Assembly (NCBI GenBank): GCA_965228575.1
Contig: CBDDHW010000038.1
Location: 1-64,000, forward strand
Direction of reading: 5' to 3'
Length of the DNA stretch: 64,000 bases
Source: UBA11612 sp965228575
GTDB lineage: Bacteria > Pseudomonadota > Alphaproteobacteria > Rhodospirillales > Rhodospirillaceae
The translations under genes and the position numbers were made by a program. Shown here piece after piece: positions 27,087-36,403 of the stretch (position 1 is the first letter of the stretch; each line of letters starts with the position of its first letter). The notes under the pieces were generated by a model. It searched no databases. It was not told the DNA's origin and saw nothing but the letters and a program-made list of their open reading frames with translations.

Positions 27087-28016
27087 TTAAAGAGCCTTTG
27101 TAAGTTCGGGGACGGCGTTGAAGAGGTCGCTGACAAGACCGTAGTCCGCGACTTGGAATATTGGCGCCTCTTCATCTTTATTGATGGCGACAATCACCTT
27201 TGAGTCTTTCATGCCCGCAAGATGTTGAATCGCCCCCGAAATGCCCACAGCGATGTAGAGTTCCGGAGCGACGATTTTCCCGGTTTGGCCAACCTGATAG
27301 TCATTGGGCACAAAGCCAGCATCAACGGCGGCGCGGGATGCACCCACGGCGGCGCCGAGTTTGTCGGCAAGCTCTTCGATAATTTTGAAGTTTTCTCCCG
27401 AACCCATACCGCGTCCGCCCGAGACAACCACACGGGCGGCTGTGAGTTCCGGACGTTCGGATTTGGAAAGCTCCGCGCCCACGAATTTTGACAAATCGGT
27501 ACCGTCTGCAGCCGCGAGGTCCTCGACTTCCGCGCTACCGCCATCGGCTTTCGCTTTGTCAAAAGTTGAGCCACGCACTGTTATGACCTTTGTAGAGTCC
27601 TTCGACTGCACGGTGGCCATCGCATTGCCCGCATATATTGGGCGCACAAATGTGTCTTCCGATACGACCGCTGAAATATCCGAGATCTGGGCTAAATCGA
27701 GAAGCGCGGCCACGCGCGGCATGGTATTCTTGCCATTCGTTGTCGCCGGGGCAATCAAGTGCGAGTAATCACCGGCAATACTGACGATTAAATCGGCGAG
27801 CGGTTCGGCAAGAGGGTGTTCATAGTGGTCCGCATCGGCAATGCGCACTTTCGCCACGCCATCAATCTTGGCGGCTTCGTCGGCGACCGCACGGCAACCT
27901 TTGCCCGCAACCAGGATGTGAATGTCACCGCCTATTTCCTTCGCCGCAGTGACGGCTGTTAACGTAACGGGCTTAAGCGCCGCGTTGTCGTGTTCGGCTA
28001 CTACGAGTGAGGTCAT
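27087..28016 (-). CDS. etfA: Electron transfer flavoprotein alpha subunit
   Basis: The protein has 309 residues. The C-terminal FAD domain has the family signature ARVVVSGGRGMGSGENFKIIEELADKLGAAVGASRAAVDAGFVPNDYQVGQTGK and ends in VADYGLVSDLFNAVPEL. EtfA and EtfB form the FAD/AMP heterodimer that passes electrons from acyl-CoA dehydrogenases to ETF-ubiquinone oxidoreductase. The ATG overlaps the etfB stop by four bases. Confidence 0.97.
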   Translation of the reverse strand: MTSLVVAEHDNAALKPVTLTAVTAAKEIGGDIHILVAGKGCRAVADEAAKIDGVAKVRIADADHYEHPLAEPLADLIVSIAGDYSHLIAPATTNGKNTMPRVAALLDLAQISDISAVVSEDTFVRPIYAGNAMATVQSKDSTKVITVRGSTFDKAKADGGSAEVEDLAAADGTDLSKFVGAELSKSERPELTAARVVVSGGRGMGSGENFKIIEELADKLGAAVGASRAAVDAGFVPNDYQVGQTGKIVAPELYIAVGISGAIQHLAGMKDSKVIVAINKDEEAPIFQVADYGLVSDLFNAVPELTKAL

Positions 28017-28765
28017 CCGATCACCTTCGCTTCGTTCTTTAACTTGTCCACGAGAGTTGCAACGTCCGGGACGATGATTCCGCCCTTACGGCCTTCAGGT
28101 TCTTCGACCTTTAGTGTCGTAAGACGCGGCGCCACGTCCACACCCAGGTCTTCCGGTGTCATCGTATCGATAGGCTTTTTCTTCGCCTTCATGATGTTGG
28201 GGAGCGATGCGTAGCGGGGCTCATTGAGGCGTAAGTCCGTCGTGATAATGCACGGCATCTTGAGGGTGACAGTTTCAAGTCCGCCGTCGATCTCGCGTGT
28301 GACGGTCGCCGACCCGTCGCCCAATTCCACCTTCGATGCAAATGTTCCTTGAGCCCATTTCAGAAGCGCAGCCAACATTTGGCCGGTTTGATTGGAATCA
28401 TCGTCAATCGCCTGCTTGCCTAGTATGACGAGCTCAGGGGATTCTTTTTCCACCACTTCCTTCAGCAATTTCGCAACCGCCAGCGGCTGCAACTCTTCAT
28501 CCGTCTGAACCAAAATGCCCCGGTCGGCTCCCATGGCCAAAGCCGTGCGAAGCGTTTCTTGAGCTTTGGCGGGGCCCATGCTGACCGCGACCACTTCGGT
28601 AACTTTGCCGGCTTCTTTAAGGCGCATGGCTTCTTCGACGGCAATTTCATCGAAGGGGTTCATAGACATCTTGACGTTGGACAGCTCTACACCCGTGTTG
28701 TCGGATTTGACCCGCACTTTGACGTTGTAGTCGACCACTCTTTTTACGGCGACGAGGACTTTCAT
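28013..28765 (-). CDS. etfB: Electron transfer flavoprotein beta subunit
   Basis: The protein has 250 residues. Signatures are KVLVAVKRVVDYNVKVRVKSD at the start, SMNPFDEIAVEEAMRLKEAGKVTEVVAVSMG, and LVILGKQAIDDDSNQTGQMLAALL with the adenine-nucleotide binding loop. It is the first gene of etfB-etfA-hbd. A TTGACA box lies about 105 bases upstream. Confidence 0.97.
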   Translation of the reverse strand: MKVLVAVKRVVDYNVKVRVKSDNTGVELSNVKMSMNPFDEIAVEEAMRLKEAGKVTEVVAVSMGPAKAQETLRTALAMGADRGILVQTDEELQPLAVAKLLKEVVEKESPELVILGKQAIDDDSNQTGQMLAALLKWAQGTFASKVELGDGSATVTREIDGGLETVTLKMPCIITTDLRLNEPRYASLPNIMKAKKKPIDTMTPEDLGVDVAPRLTTLKVEEPEGRKGGIIVPDVATLVDKLKNEAKVIG

Positions 28766-28869
28766 ACGATTACCTACGGTCTCCCAAAGGATTATGAGGG
28801 GAAAGGTGCACTAGCCAGCACATCTGAAGCCAGCACGCCCTGCGTAACAATTCCGGAAAACGGTGGACA

Positions 28870-28898
28870 CAACTAGTCTGTCGGTCCAGGGCTGTCAA
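28870..28898 (-). promoter_or_regulatory. Candidate promoter for etfB-etfA-hbd
   Basis: On the minus strand a perfect TTGACA (28893-28898) is followed after 17 bases by TAGTTG (28870-28875). The -10 box is a poor match (three of six), so this is tentative, but the spacing and position between the cobalamin adenosyltransferase gene and etfB fit. Confidence 0.3.
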
Positions 28899-28923
28899 AC
28901 GAAAATATGCTGCGGTGCAGCAT
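28899..28923 (-). terminator. Candidate terminator after the cobalamin adenosyltransferase gene
   Basis: On the minus strand ATGCTGC-ACC-GCAGCAT forms a perfect 7-bp stem, followed by ATTTTCGTTT. It lies about 65 bases after the stop of the 28988-29572 gene. The T-run is interrupted, so moderate confidence only. Confidence 0.45.
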
Positions 28924-28987
28924 TGTTACGGAGACTGGGCGTCTCGCGATATTTATGGAGCCGATTGGCCTGCTGCTCCGTATTTTT

Positions 28988-29572
28988 TTACGCCCTGTTT
29001 TCTCCCGGAGTCCAGAGCACATCACCGTCCGCACGGGCGTTAATATACCGGGAGAGGACAAAGAGATGATCCGATAGGCGGTTGGCATATTTCAGCGCCG
29101 CCGGATTGACGTCTTCGCCGCTGGCGAGCTCCGCTATTTCGCGTTCCGCGCGCCGGACAATTGTACGTGCCAGATGAAGATAAGCGGCTAGCGGTGCGCC
29201 TCCAGGCAAGACAAAAGATTTAAGCGCGGTGAGCTCACCGTTCATTGCGTCGATTTCAGCTTCAAGTCGCTCGACCTGCGTGTCGATAATCCTAAGGACC
29301 TTCGAGGCATCCTCATCTGGCGTAATCGGCGTGCACAAATCTGCGCCCAGATCGAAGAGATCGTTTTGGATACGCGATAACATGGCATCGCTAGAGCCGT
29401 TATCGTCGATAGACTTCGTATGCAGGCGTGCAACGCCAATGGCAGCATTCGCCTCATCGAGGGTGCCGTAAGCGGCGACCCGTAACGCGTGTTTTTTTAC
29501 GCGCGATCCGTCACCCAGCGATGTTTCGCCCTTATCGCCCCCGCGGGTGTAGATTTTCGTAAGTGTGACCAT
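28988..29572 (-). CDS. Cob(I)yrinic acid a,c-diamide adenosyltransferase, PduO type
   Basis: The protein has 194 residues and makes adenosylcobalamin from cob(I)alamin and ATP. The N-terminal ATP-binding motif KIYTRGGDKGETSLGDGSRV and the later FVLPGGAPLAAYLHLARTIVRRAERE and KYANRLSDHLFVLSRYIN are hallmarks of the PduO/MMAB family. B12 synthesis genes are not present here, so it may serve salvage or a distant pathway. It can supply the cofactor of the class II ribonucleotide reductase at 9.6-11.9 kb. Confidence 0.95.
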   Translation of the reverse strand: MVTLTKIYTRGGDKGETSLGDGSRVKKHALRVAAYGTLDEANAAIGVARLHTKSIDDNGSSDAMLSRIQNDLFDLGADLCTPITPDEDASKVLRIIDTQVERLEAEIDAMNGELTALKSFVLPGGAPLAAYLHLARTIVRRAEREIAELASGEDVNPAALKYANRLSDHLFVLSRYINARADGDVLWTPGENRA

Positions 29573-29694
29573 ATCGTTATCCTAAGAATCCAGCGGCACA
29601 TCTTACGCTCCGAGTAGGGGTGTGCGCTACTCCCCCAGGTGCTTTAAGATGGAACTTAGCGCAAATGGAATCTGCGTTGGGTAAAGGGCTTCGT

Positions 29695-30801
29695 GTGAAC
29701 CAATATTTTCCAACATTATCGATTTACCTTGGACGGCATTTCCTGATGGCGTTCATCGGATTGTTGGCGGGTGTGGTTGGTATGATTCTGCTGTTCGACA
29801 CGATCGAATTGATGCGGCGGGCGGTGCGGGCAGAAGATCTTGGATTTTCGACCTTGCTTTGGATGGCGTGCCTGAAGTTGCCCAATACGGTGCAGGACAC
29901 ACTGCCCTTCGCGGTTATGATCGCAATGATGTACGCCCTTTTCAGATTGTCGCGAAGTTACGAACTCGTTGTCATCCGGTCTGCTGGTGTGTCTGTGTGG
30001 CAAGTGCTTGCGCCGCCCATGATTCTTGCCGGTGCCATTGGCGTGCTCAATCTGGCCGTCGTCGATCCGGTGGCCGCGAGCATGTATGAATCCTACAAGC
30101 GCATGGAAGAAGGGCTGATCCGCAACAATGCAACGACACTAAATGTCGGCGAGAGCGGGTTGTGGTTGCGGGAAGGCGGACAAGATTCGGCAAAGGTCGT
30201 GCACGCAGGATTCGTGCGCCAGGAAGATGATATTTTATTTTTAACGCAGGTCGCGGTGTTTGAGACGGATGGCGGTGAGGCTTTGTCCCGGCGCCTTGAA
30301 GCGTCTGGCGGCCAACTGGTCGATGGCTTCCTAAAACTGGACGATGTTTGGGACATGGTTCCGGGGGAGACGCCCGAGTTTCACGGAGAGTATTTTCTGC
30401 CAACGACCATTACACTTGGTCAGGTGCAAAATAGTTTTGAAGCGCCAGAGACGATGTCGTTCTGGAGTCTTCCCGCATTTATCAGTTTCTCTCAGGCGTC
30501 AGGGTTTTCGGCGCTGCCCCACCGGCTCTATTGGCATTCTCTACTGGCCTCACCGTTCATGTTGTGCGCGATGGTGTTGGTGGCTGCGGCATTTTATATG
30601 ACGGCCAATGCCCGTCACAGCAGCTGGGCTCTGCGCGGCGCGGCTGGCCTAGCGACGGGATTTCTTCTTTATTTCTTCAGCCGGTTTACATATGCGCTCG
30701 GGATGTCCGCGACGCTGCCCCTCATTCTTGCCGCGTGGGCACCAACAGCCGTTGCCGGGCTCCTCGGTTTGACTTATCTCTTCCATAGGGAAGACGGTTA
30801 A
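29695..30801 (+). CDS. lptG: LptG/LptF (YjgP/YjgQ) family LPS export permease
   Basis: LptF and LptG form the inner-membrane part of the LPS transporter with ATPase LptB. The frame is open from 29620; I choose the GTG at 29695 because it has an AAAGGG site six bases upstream and begins NQYFPTLSIYLGRHFL, the usual LptG start (368 residues). Three N-terminal membrane helices, a periplasmic jellyroll (about 135-270) and three C-terminal helices are visible. Motifs LFDTIELMRRA and LPFAVMIAMMYALFRLSRSYELVVIRSAGVSVWQVL fit LptG/F. LptF is not next to it here, so assignment to LptG rather than LptF is by similarity of the N-terminus only. Confidence 0.82.
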   Translation: MNQYFPTLSIYLGRHFLMAFIGLLAGVVGMILLFDTIELMRRAVRAEDLGFSTLLWMACLKLPNTVQDTLPFAVMIAMMYALFRLSRSYELVVIRSAGVSVWQVLAPPMILAGAIGVLNLAVVDPVAASMYESYKRMEEGLIRNNATTLNVGESGLWLREGGQDSAKVVHAGFVRQEDDILFLTQVAVFETDGGEALSRRLEASGGQLVDGFLKLDDVWDMVPGETPEFHGEYFLPTTITLGQVQNSFEAPETMSFWSLPAFISFSQASGFSALPHRLYWHSLLASPFMLCAMVLVAAAFYMTANARHSSWALRGAAGLATGFLLYFFSRFTYALGMSATLPLILAAWAPTAVAGLLGLTYLFHREDG

Positions 30802-30815
30802 CGGACACGTCGGTC

Positions 30816-31505
30816 ATGATGGCATTTATTTTTAAAGATATTCGCGAGCGGCCCGAGCGCTGGGTGCTCGGCTTATTTTGCCTCTTCATGTTTTTTCCCG
30901 GCTTGGATCTCGCCATTAGTGGATGGTTTTACATTCCCGGCACCGGATTCACATGGGATGTCGACGGGTTCATGGAATTTGTCCGCTCGGCGATGCCGGT
31001 GATCATCATCTCGAGTTTTGTGCTGTGCATCGCATTATGGGTTGCCGGGATATGGTACGAGCGCTGGTTTTTTGGGATTACAACGCCGCGCACGGTGTTC
31101 TTAATGATTACGCTTCTTGTGGGTCCGGGCCTCTTGGTTGAGGCACTGTTGAAGCCAAACTGGGGGCGGGCGCGCCCGAAGGACGTCACCTTATTCGGCG
31201 GCAATGCGGAGTTCACGCCGCCCTTATGGGTCGCCAATGAGTGCGGGCACAATTGCTCGTTTGTCTCCGGACATGCGGCCGTCGCGTTTTGGGTGACCGC
31301 GTATGCGTGGTTTTTACCGCGAAAATGGAGGCTCGCCGGAATTTTGGCGGGAACGGCGTTTGGTCTCGCCATGGGGTTTGTGCGGATCGCGCAAGGTGCG
31401 CACTTCCTAAGCGATGTTATTTTCGCCGGCGTGATCGTTTTGTGGGTGAATTACTTTGTTGCCCGGACAGTCCTCGACCGCCCAGACGACACCGCTCCGG
31501 AATAA
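30816..31505 (+). CDS. PAP2 family lipid phosphatase (LpxE/LpxF-like)
   Basis: The protein has 229 residues with about six membrane segments. The phosphatase motifs are KX6RP (KPNWGRARP), VSGH in place of PSGH (CSFVSGHAA), and RX5HX3D (RIAQGAHFLSD) with the usual leading serine replaced by valine. The long loop with GGNAEFTPPLWVANECGHNCSFVSGH resembles lipid A phosphatases of the LpxE/LpxF kind. Its place 14 bases after an LptG-like gene supports a role in lipid A or LPS modification. Confidence 0.83.
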   Translation: MMAFIFKDIRERPERWVLGLFCLFMFFPGLDLAISGWFYIPGTGFTWDVDGFMEFVRSAMPVIIISSFVLCIALWVAGIWYERWFFGITTPRTVFLMITLLVGPGLLVEALLKPNWGRARPKDVTLFGGNAEFTPPLWVANECGHNCSFVSGHAAVAFWVTAYAWFLPRKWRLAGILAGTAFGLAMGFVRIAQGAHFLSDVIFAGVIVLWVNYFVARTVLDRPDDTAPE

Positions 31506-31509
31506 TTGA

Positions 31510-31995
31510 ATGGCGAAGACCGCCAAGAAGTCTTTAGCCAATGTGTTTAGCCGGGCTGTTGCCTCGGTACGGTCTCGGACCGAGTCTAAAGTCGAGACGT
31601 TTTGGCATCCCGGCGATCAGATTTATCCGCGTTTGGTGGAGATGGATTTCGCAGGTCACGGTCTTGTGGGTAAGGGTGGTATTTTCGCCCTTTGGCATTT
31701 GGGCGTTCGCCCGCAATGGCTGAAGGTCGGCGGATCACGCAATCTCGCAGAAACGTTGTCGGCGTTTTCTCAGCACGACGATGTGCTCACCTACGATCGC
31801 AATCGCGGAGTTTTCGCGGCCTGGGCGTTTTCCCAGCCGGAAAAGTGGGAGGGTCAGATCAAGTTCCTGGCCGAACAGCTGAATCCATCGCTCCAGATGT
31901 TGAGCACTGCCTCGGAAATCGAACTTGGTAATGAAATAACGCCAAGCGCTTGCCCGTTGCCGCCGGGAACAGAGGATAATTCCTCCAAAATATAA
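31510..31995 (+). CDS. Conserved-looking hypothetical protein, 161 residues
   Basis: I do not recognise this protein. It starts four bases after the PAP2 stop, so it is likely co-transcribed. It has a basic N-terminus, no signal peptide and no membrane segment. The central part GKGGIFALWHLGVRPQWLKVGGSRNLAETL ... DVLTYDRNRGVFAAWAF is compact and looks like a folded domain; the C-terminal ~20 residues are Pro/Gly-rich. The following genes are a type III polyketide synthase and a methyltransferase. No function is proposed. Confidence 0.6.
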   Translation: MAKTAKKSLANVFSRAVASVRSRTESKVETFWHPGDQIYPRLVEMDFAGHGLVGKGGIFALWHLGVRPQWLKVGGSRNLAETLSAFSQHDDVLTYDRNRGVFAAWAFSQPEKWEGQIKFLAEQLNPSLQMLSTASEIELGNEITPSACPLPPGTEDNSSKI

Positions 31996-32058
31996 ATGGC
32001 TGTCTCATTGCCGCCTCATTGTTTTGATTGAGTGACATCTCGGGAGGAGAGGGCTGCA

Positions 32059-33246
32059 ATGACATTTACACGCGGGCACGCAAATTTTTCAGCTGCCACC
32101 GACCAAGGCGGGTCGGGGCCCTTACACCCGCCCGTGGGCATCTTCGGTCTTGCGACCGCCTACCCACCTCATGTTCTCGAGCAGAGCGACGTGATGGCGA
32201 AGGCCACCGAGGTGTTCGGCCATCGCCCCGAGTTGATGCGCCGTATGGCCAAGAGCTACGGCAATGCGGGGGTTCTTCGCCGCAATTCCTGTGTGCCATT
32301 GGAATGGTATGCCAAACCTCACGGTTGGCTGGAACGTGCGCAGTTATATGAAGAACACGCCCTGAATCTTCTTACAGCGGCTGGCCAGGAAGCACTAAAA
32401 AACGTGGGCGTGGCTCCGGATGAGGTTGCCGCTACCGTTACGGTTTCGAGTACCGGACTCGCAACACCCAGTTTGGATTCGTTGCTGCAAGAGCCTTTGG
32501 GTTTACATCCTACAGTGCAGCGCTTGCCGGTCTTTGGGCTCGGATGTGCTGGCGGAGTCATTGGTTTGTCGCGCGCCGCGGCCATAGCGCGATCGCTACC
32601 CGGCCAGTGGGTATTGTTTTTGTGCGTTGAGCTATGTGGCCTGACGTTCAGGCCCGCCGATGACTCCAAAGCCAACATCATCGGTACCACCATTTTTTGG
32701 TGATGGTGCGGCCGCGGTTTTGCTGCGGTGCGAGCCCGGTAACGCTCAAAAATTGCATGGTGAATGCGCGAATCTGACCTCTAAAATCACCGAATTTGCA
32801 CGGTGGGTGCATGGTTGAGGCGCGTATTTGCGCCTGGGGTGAGCACACGTGGCCCGGTTCTCGCGATATTATGGGCTGGCGGGTAGAAGACGACGGTCTG
32901 GGCGTTGTTTTTTCACGGAGCATTCCGAATTTGGTCCGCGATAAAATGCGTAACGTTACCGATACGTTTTTGAAGACACTTAATTTGACTCAAAAAGATA
33001 TCGACGGCCTGATCGCGCATCCGGGCGGCGAAAAAGTGCTCGAGGCCCTAGAGGCGTGTTACGAACTTCCCAAAGGCGGACTAATAGAAGCTCGAGAAGT
33101 ACTCGCCGAACACGGGAACATGTCTGCGGTCACGGTGCTTGCGGTTCTTCAGAAGGTTTCTTGCCCGCAAAACAACGGGACGTCACCTAATGACGGCCCT
33201 AGGCCCGGGATTTTCTGTCGGGATGTGCTTGCTCGACATTCCCTAA
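32059..33246 (+). pseudogene. Type III polyketide synthase (chalcone/stilbene synthase family), three frameshifts
   Basis: I choose the ATG at 32059, nine bases after GGGAGGAG. Frame 1 encodes an N-terminal half with the catalytic cysteine C163 in VFGLGCAGGVIGLSRAA. The frame breaks at a T6 run (32693-32698): removing one T gives GTTIFGDGAAAVLL. It breaks again near 32800-32816, after which WGEHTWPGSRDIMGWRVEDDGLGV, the catalytic histidine (GLIAHPGGEKVLEALE) and asparagine (HGNMSAVTVLAVLQ) are intact. A third break at about 33158 (an extra T) restores the family C-terminus TALGPGFSVGMCLLDIP ending at 33246. All catalytic residues remain. Such enzymes make alkylresorcinols or alkylpyrones. The breaks are probably sequence errors, so the gene may be functional. 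Confidence 0.8.
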
Positions 33247-33266
33247 CGCGCAAAACTGCGGCCATC

Positions 33267-33788
33267 ATGTTTACCTACTTTGTGGCGCCGTCCTGGCTTC
33301 CCTCGCTTGTGCTCGCAACGCTTATTACCCAGCGCGCGGTTGAGCTGTTTATTGCCCGGCGCAACACCAAACGTCTTCTTGAGAACGGCGGTCATGAAGT
33401 CGGCGCCGAGCACTATCCCTATATGTTGGCGCTGCACACCGGTTGGCTCGCGGCCTTGGTTGTCTACGTGCTGACCTATCCGCCCTACATGAATATGACG
33501 TTCATTCTGATGTACGCCATTCTTCTGGCCCTGCGCATTTGGGTCATGACCTCGCTGGGGCCTTTCTGGACCACGCGTATTATCACCATCCCCAATTTAC
33601 CCTTGGTTCGAAACGGCCCTTATAAGTTCGCCCGGCATCCGAATTACATTATCGTGGCCGCCGAGATCGCCGTGGTGCCGCTGATGTTCGCCGCCTGGAG
33701 AACTGCTATGGTTTTTTCCGTCCTGAACGCGGTGATGCTTTGGGTGCGTATCAAGGCGGAAAACAAAGCTCTGGCAGCGAGGTCATAA
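33267..33788 (+). CDS. Isoprenylcysteine carboxyl methyltransferase (ICMT)-like membrane methyltransferase
   Basis: The frame joins the previous gene, but I place the start at the ATG at 33267, 20 bases after the true polyketide synthase stop. The 173-residue protein has about five hydrophobic segments and ends with the family signature LVRNGPYKFARHPNYIIVAAEI. In Streptomyces griseus a similar methyltransferase (SrsB) O-methylates the alkylresorcinol made by the type III PKS SrsA, and ICMT-like genes are common next to bacterial type III PKS genes. I infer it methylates the product of the 32059 gene. Confidence 0.85.
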   Translation: MFTYFVAPSWLPSLVLATLITQRAVELFIARRNTKRLLENGGHEVGAEHYPYMLALHTGWLAALVVYVLTYPPYMNMTFILMYAILLALRIWVMTSLGPFWTTRIITIPNLPLVRNGPYKFARHPNYIIVAAEIAVVPLMFAAWRTAMVFSVLNAVMLWVRIKAENKALAARS

Positions 33789-33896
33789 ATTTCACGGCTA
33801 GCGACCTAGCGGATGGAGTGGCCGCCCTCTATCTTCGCTTGAAGTTAATCAGATCGATCACTCCGGGTGCGGCTCAGAATTCCGCATAAATTTAAT

Positions 33897-34989
33897 ATGA
33901 TATCTAAGCCAAGTGCGAACAATACGGACTACGCGACCATAGCAATCGACGCTGCTCGTTCGTTAACTGACCAAGAACTCGGCGAGAGGCAAACTCGAGA
34001 TTTGCCGCCATATCACATTTTGTCATGGGAGGAATTTCCGTTCGCATTTGCAGACGTTGGTCCGTTTGAGGATGCGACGGCAAAGTGGCACGATGCCGCG
34101 CCAGACAATCCGCAATCATGGTTATACCGCGCGATGGCGCGCCAAGCGGTCAAGGATTGGACCGGTGCGAATACGTATCTCGCGGGTTATCAAGAGCGCG
34201 CGCCGGCCAAACCCAAAGCGCGCATGAGATTGGGTGCGGAGCCTACCAATACGTCTGAGATAGTGCTGCCCCCGGTCAGCGGAACATATCCGAGCGCGCC
34301 ATCGCTATTTCTGTCCTGCGACATGGAGTATTTTCAGGTTATGGCGATACCCTGCTGCGGTCTATCGCCGAACACTCACCGGATACGCACGTTCATGTGC
34401 ATTTGATGGCGAAGGACGACTCACCGCGCATAGCTCCTCCTCCGGGACTCAGCATAACTGTCACAGCGGAAAATCCGTCAATCTCATCCGCGACTTAGGG
34501 ATTCGTCCTGAGATGTACTATGGCGCGGTAAGATTTGTGCGTTTCTACGAGGCCCTTGCGCACAGCACCGGCCCGCTGTGTATGCTGGACGTCGACTGCC
34601 TCGTGAATACGTCTCTCCAACCGCTGTTTGAGAGATCGTCCCGATCTCGCTCTGCGTGTTCGCCCTGGGCGCATTGAACCGTGGCACCAGTTAAGCGCGT
34701 GTATTGTGCTCGCACGGCCCAATGCCCGCATCTATTTTGAGCGGGTTGCAGAACTGATTAAGTCGGCGCTTCCATACATGTGGTGGGGCTTTGATCAATA
34801 CGCATTGTTTTCGTCGTGGATCGCGCTTCAACCCAATATGGATCTTTTGGGACCTGACGTTGTTGGTGTTGTGAGCGATGCGGGAAGAGTCGATGGTGGT
34901 GGATGACCGCCGGCAAAAGCAAGCGCACTCTCCTTACTGATCAAACGCCGTACGCTCTAAAATTTCAGCGTTATTTTAACGGCGCATAA
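33897..34989 (+). pseudogene. DVD-type glycosyltransferase paralogue, about five frameshifts
   Basis: Reading across frames gives one continuous protein. The N-terminal ~130 residues contain a TPR-like segment (WLYRAMARQAVKDWTGANTYLAGY). Then FLSCDMEYFQ continues, after restoring one G at about 34338, as GYGDTLLRSIAEHSPDTHVHVHLMAKD. Further segments are YYGAVRFVRFYEAL, CMLDVDCLVNTSL, RVRPGRIEPWHQLSACIVLARP and WWGFDQYALFSSW. The C-terminus, recovered by dropping two G's (near 34882 and 34898), reads EESMVWMTAGKSKRTLLTDQ and stops at 34987-34989. It is homologous to the genes at 35008-36403 and 46613-48346. The DVD motif suggests a metal-dependent nucleotide-sugar transferase. An upstream GTG at 33867 is an alternative start. 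Confidence 0.65.
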
Positions 34990-35007
34990 TCTGATGCGCG
35001 AGCTGCC

Positions 35008-36403
35008 TTAAGAATTGAATAGATAGCGCCTATATTTCTCCAAGTACCGTGCCTGTGCTTTTGGCAACATCTCAGTTGCCGTTTGCGCTGTTAGATTAAA
35101 TTTGTGCGCACCGGCGGTGAACCAAACAATGCTTTCCTCATCATACGCGCCGACATCGGTAATGTCCGGGCCCCAACTGCAAACGTGCGGCGCACGGTCC
35201 TGGCAGCGCAGGTATTGATAAGCTCCAAAAAGCGCGAGCTGATCAGTTCCCCATGACAGACCTTTGCCGCCGAGAAAGTGAGAGAGGTAGGCCGCAACGA
35301 GGCGGGTGTACCTCAGGCCCGCGGATGTGGCCGTGCGGCTACAAGGCACGCACTAAACTGGTGCCAGGGTTCAAGCCGCCCTGGCCGTGTTCGCAGGCCG
35401 AGGTCAACGTCTTCCAGTTTCGGGAAAATTGTCGTCAGGTCTCGATTGGCAAGAGCATCCACATCGAGCATCCACATCGCGTGATGCGCGTCCCTGAGAA
35501 ACTGATAGAGCCGGATCAAACGAATGGCATGGTAGTAACACCGCGCGCCGGTCGGTGTTGGGGTGCTGGCCAGCGATGACAGGATTTCTATCGTCACGCG
35601 AATGTTTTTGTTTTTGAGTGGGTCCAGAAAGGCGTCCAACACCCCACCTTGGTCCGGCGCGTTGGTAACGACATGAAAATGAATTGCCGCCTTGGGCGCG
35701 AATTCCCATATGGATTGCGCTAAAGGAATAGAAAAATCCTTGAAGTAGGTTACGTCGCTCGGAAGAAACACCACATTGTCGGGCGACGTTTTAAAACGAT
35801 CGCAGTTCCGAGATATCGGGGAGCACGTCTAAAATTTGTGTTGTCGTCTGCATTCTCAAGATTGCGATAAAACGCGCTGTCAAATCGAACATCCGCATAG
35901 GGCAGATCCGCGTTGACCTCCGCCAGCATGTGATAGGCTTTTTCGGCGGACTCAAGCTCTCCGCTCAGGAACTGGGATGTTGCCAACAGATTGACATAGG
36001 TTGCGGTTGGCTTGAGCTTGGTGAGCGTTTTTGAAACCAACGTATCCAGGGCGACGATGTCAGCCCGTGTATAGTGAAACGGATCGTCATTGACGCTTTG
36101 CATGTGGTCGGTCGGCAGAGAACTTTGTGCGCGGGCACCTCGTTCCTTGCTCTCGATTAACTTAACTTTTGCGATTCCAAAGCTCTCCAAATTCTGCTGA
36201 TTTGGATTTAACTTAAAAGCCTTGCCCATCCAGTCGTGTGCAGCCGTTAAATCGCCTTGCGTGAAGCAAATTTCCGCTAGCTGAAGATGCGCTGACTCAT
36301 TGGCGGGGTCGGTTTTTACGCTGAGGGCAAAAAGCCGCCGGGCCTCATCGAGGTCGCCGCGTTTCAGCGCATTCGTTGCATCAACGGCTTTGTCGTTTGT
36401 CAT
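35008..36403 (-). pseudogene. TPR-glycosyltransferase of the DVD type, about three frameshifts
   Basis: The start is the ATG at 36403 with an AAAGGTG site; the open frame begins slightly earlier. Residues 1-100 form TPR-like repeats (DATNALKRGDLDEARRLFALSVKTDPANESAHLQLAEI). The frame breaks near 35.84 and 35.80 kb (joining QILDVLPDISELRSF and KTSPDN), then continues VVFLPSDVTYFKDF ... YYHAIRLIRLYQFL, MWMLDVDALANRDL and TRPGRLEPWHQFSACLVAARP. A third break near 35.33 kb precedes RLVAAYLSHFLGGKGLSWGTDQLALFGAYQYL and DEESIVWFTAGAHKFNL. The layout matches the intact paralogue at 46613-48346. It is convergent with the previous gene. Confidence 0.7.
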
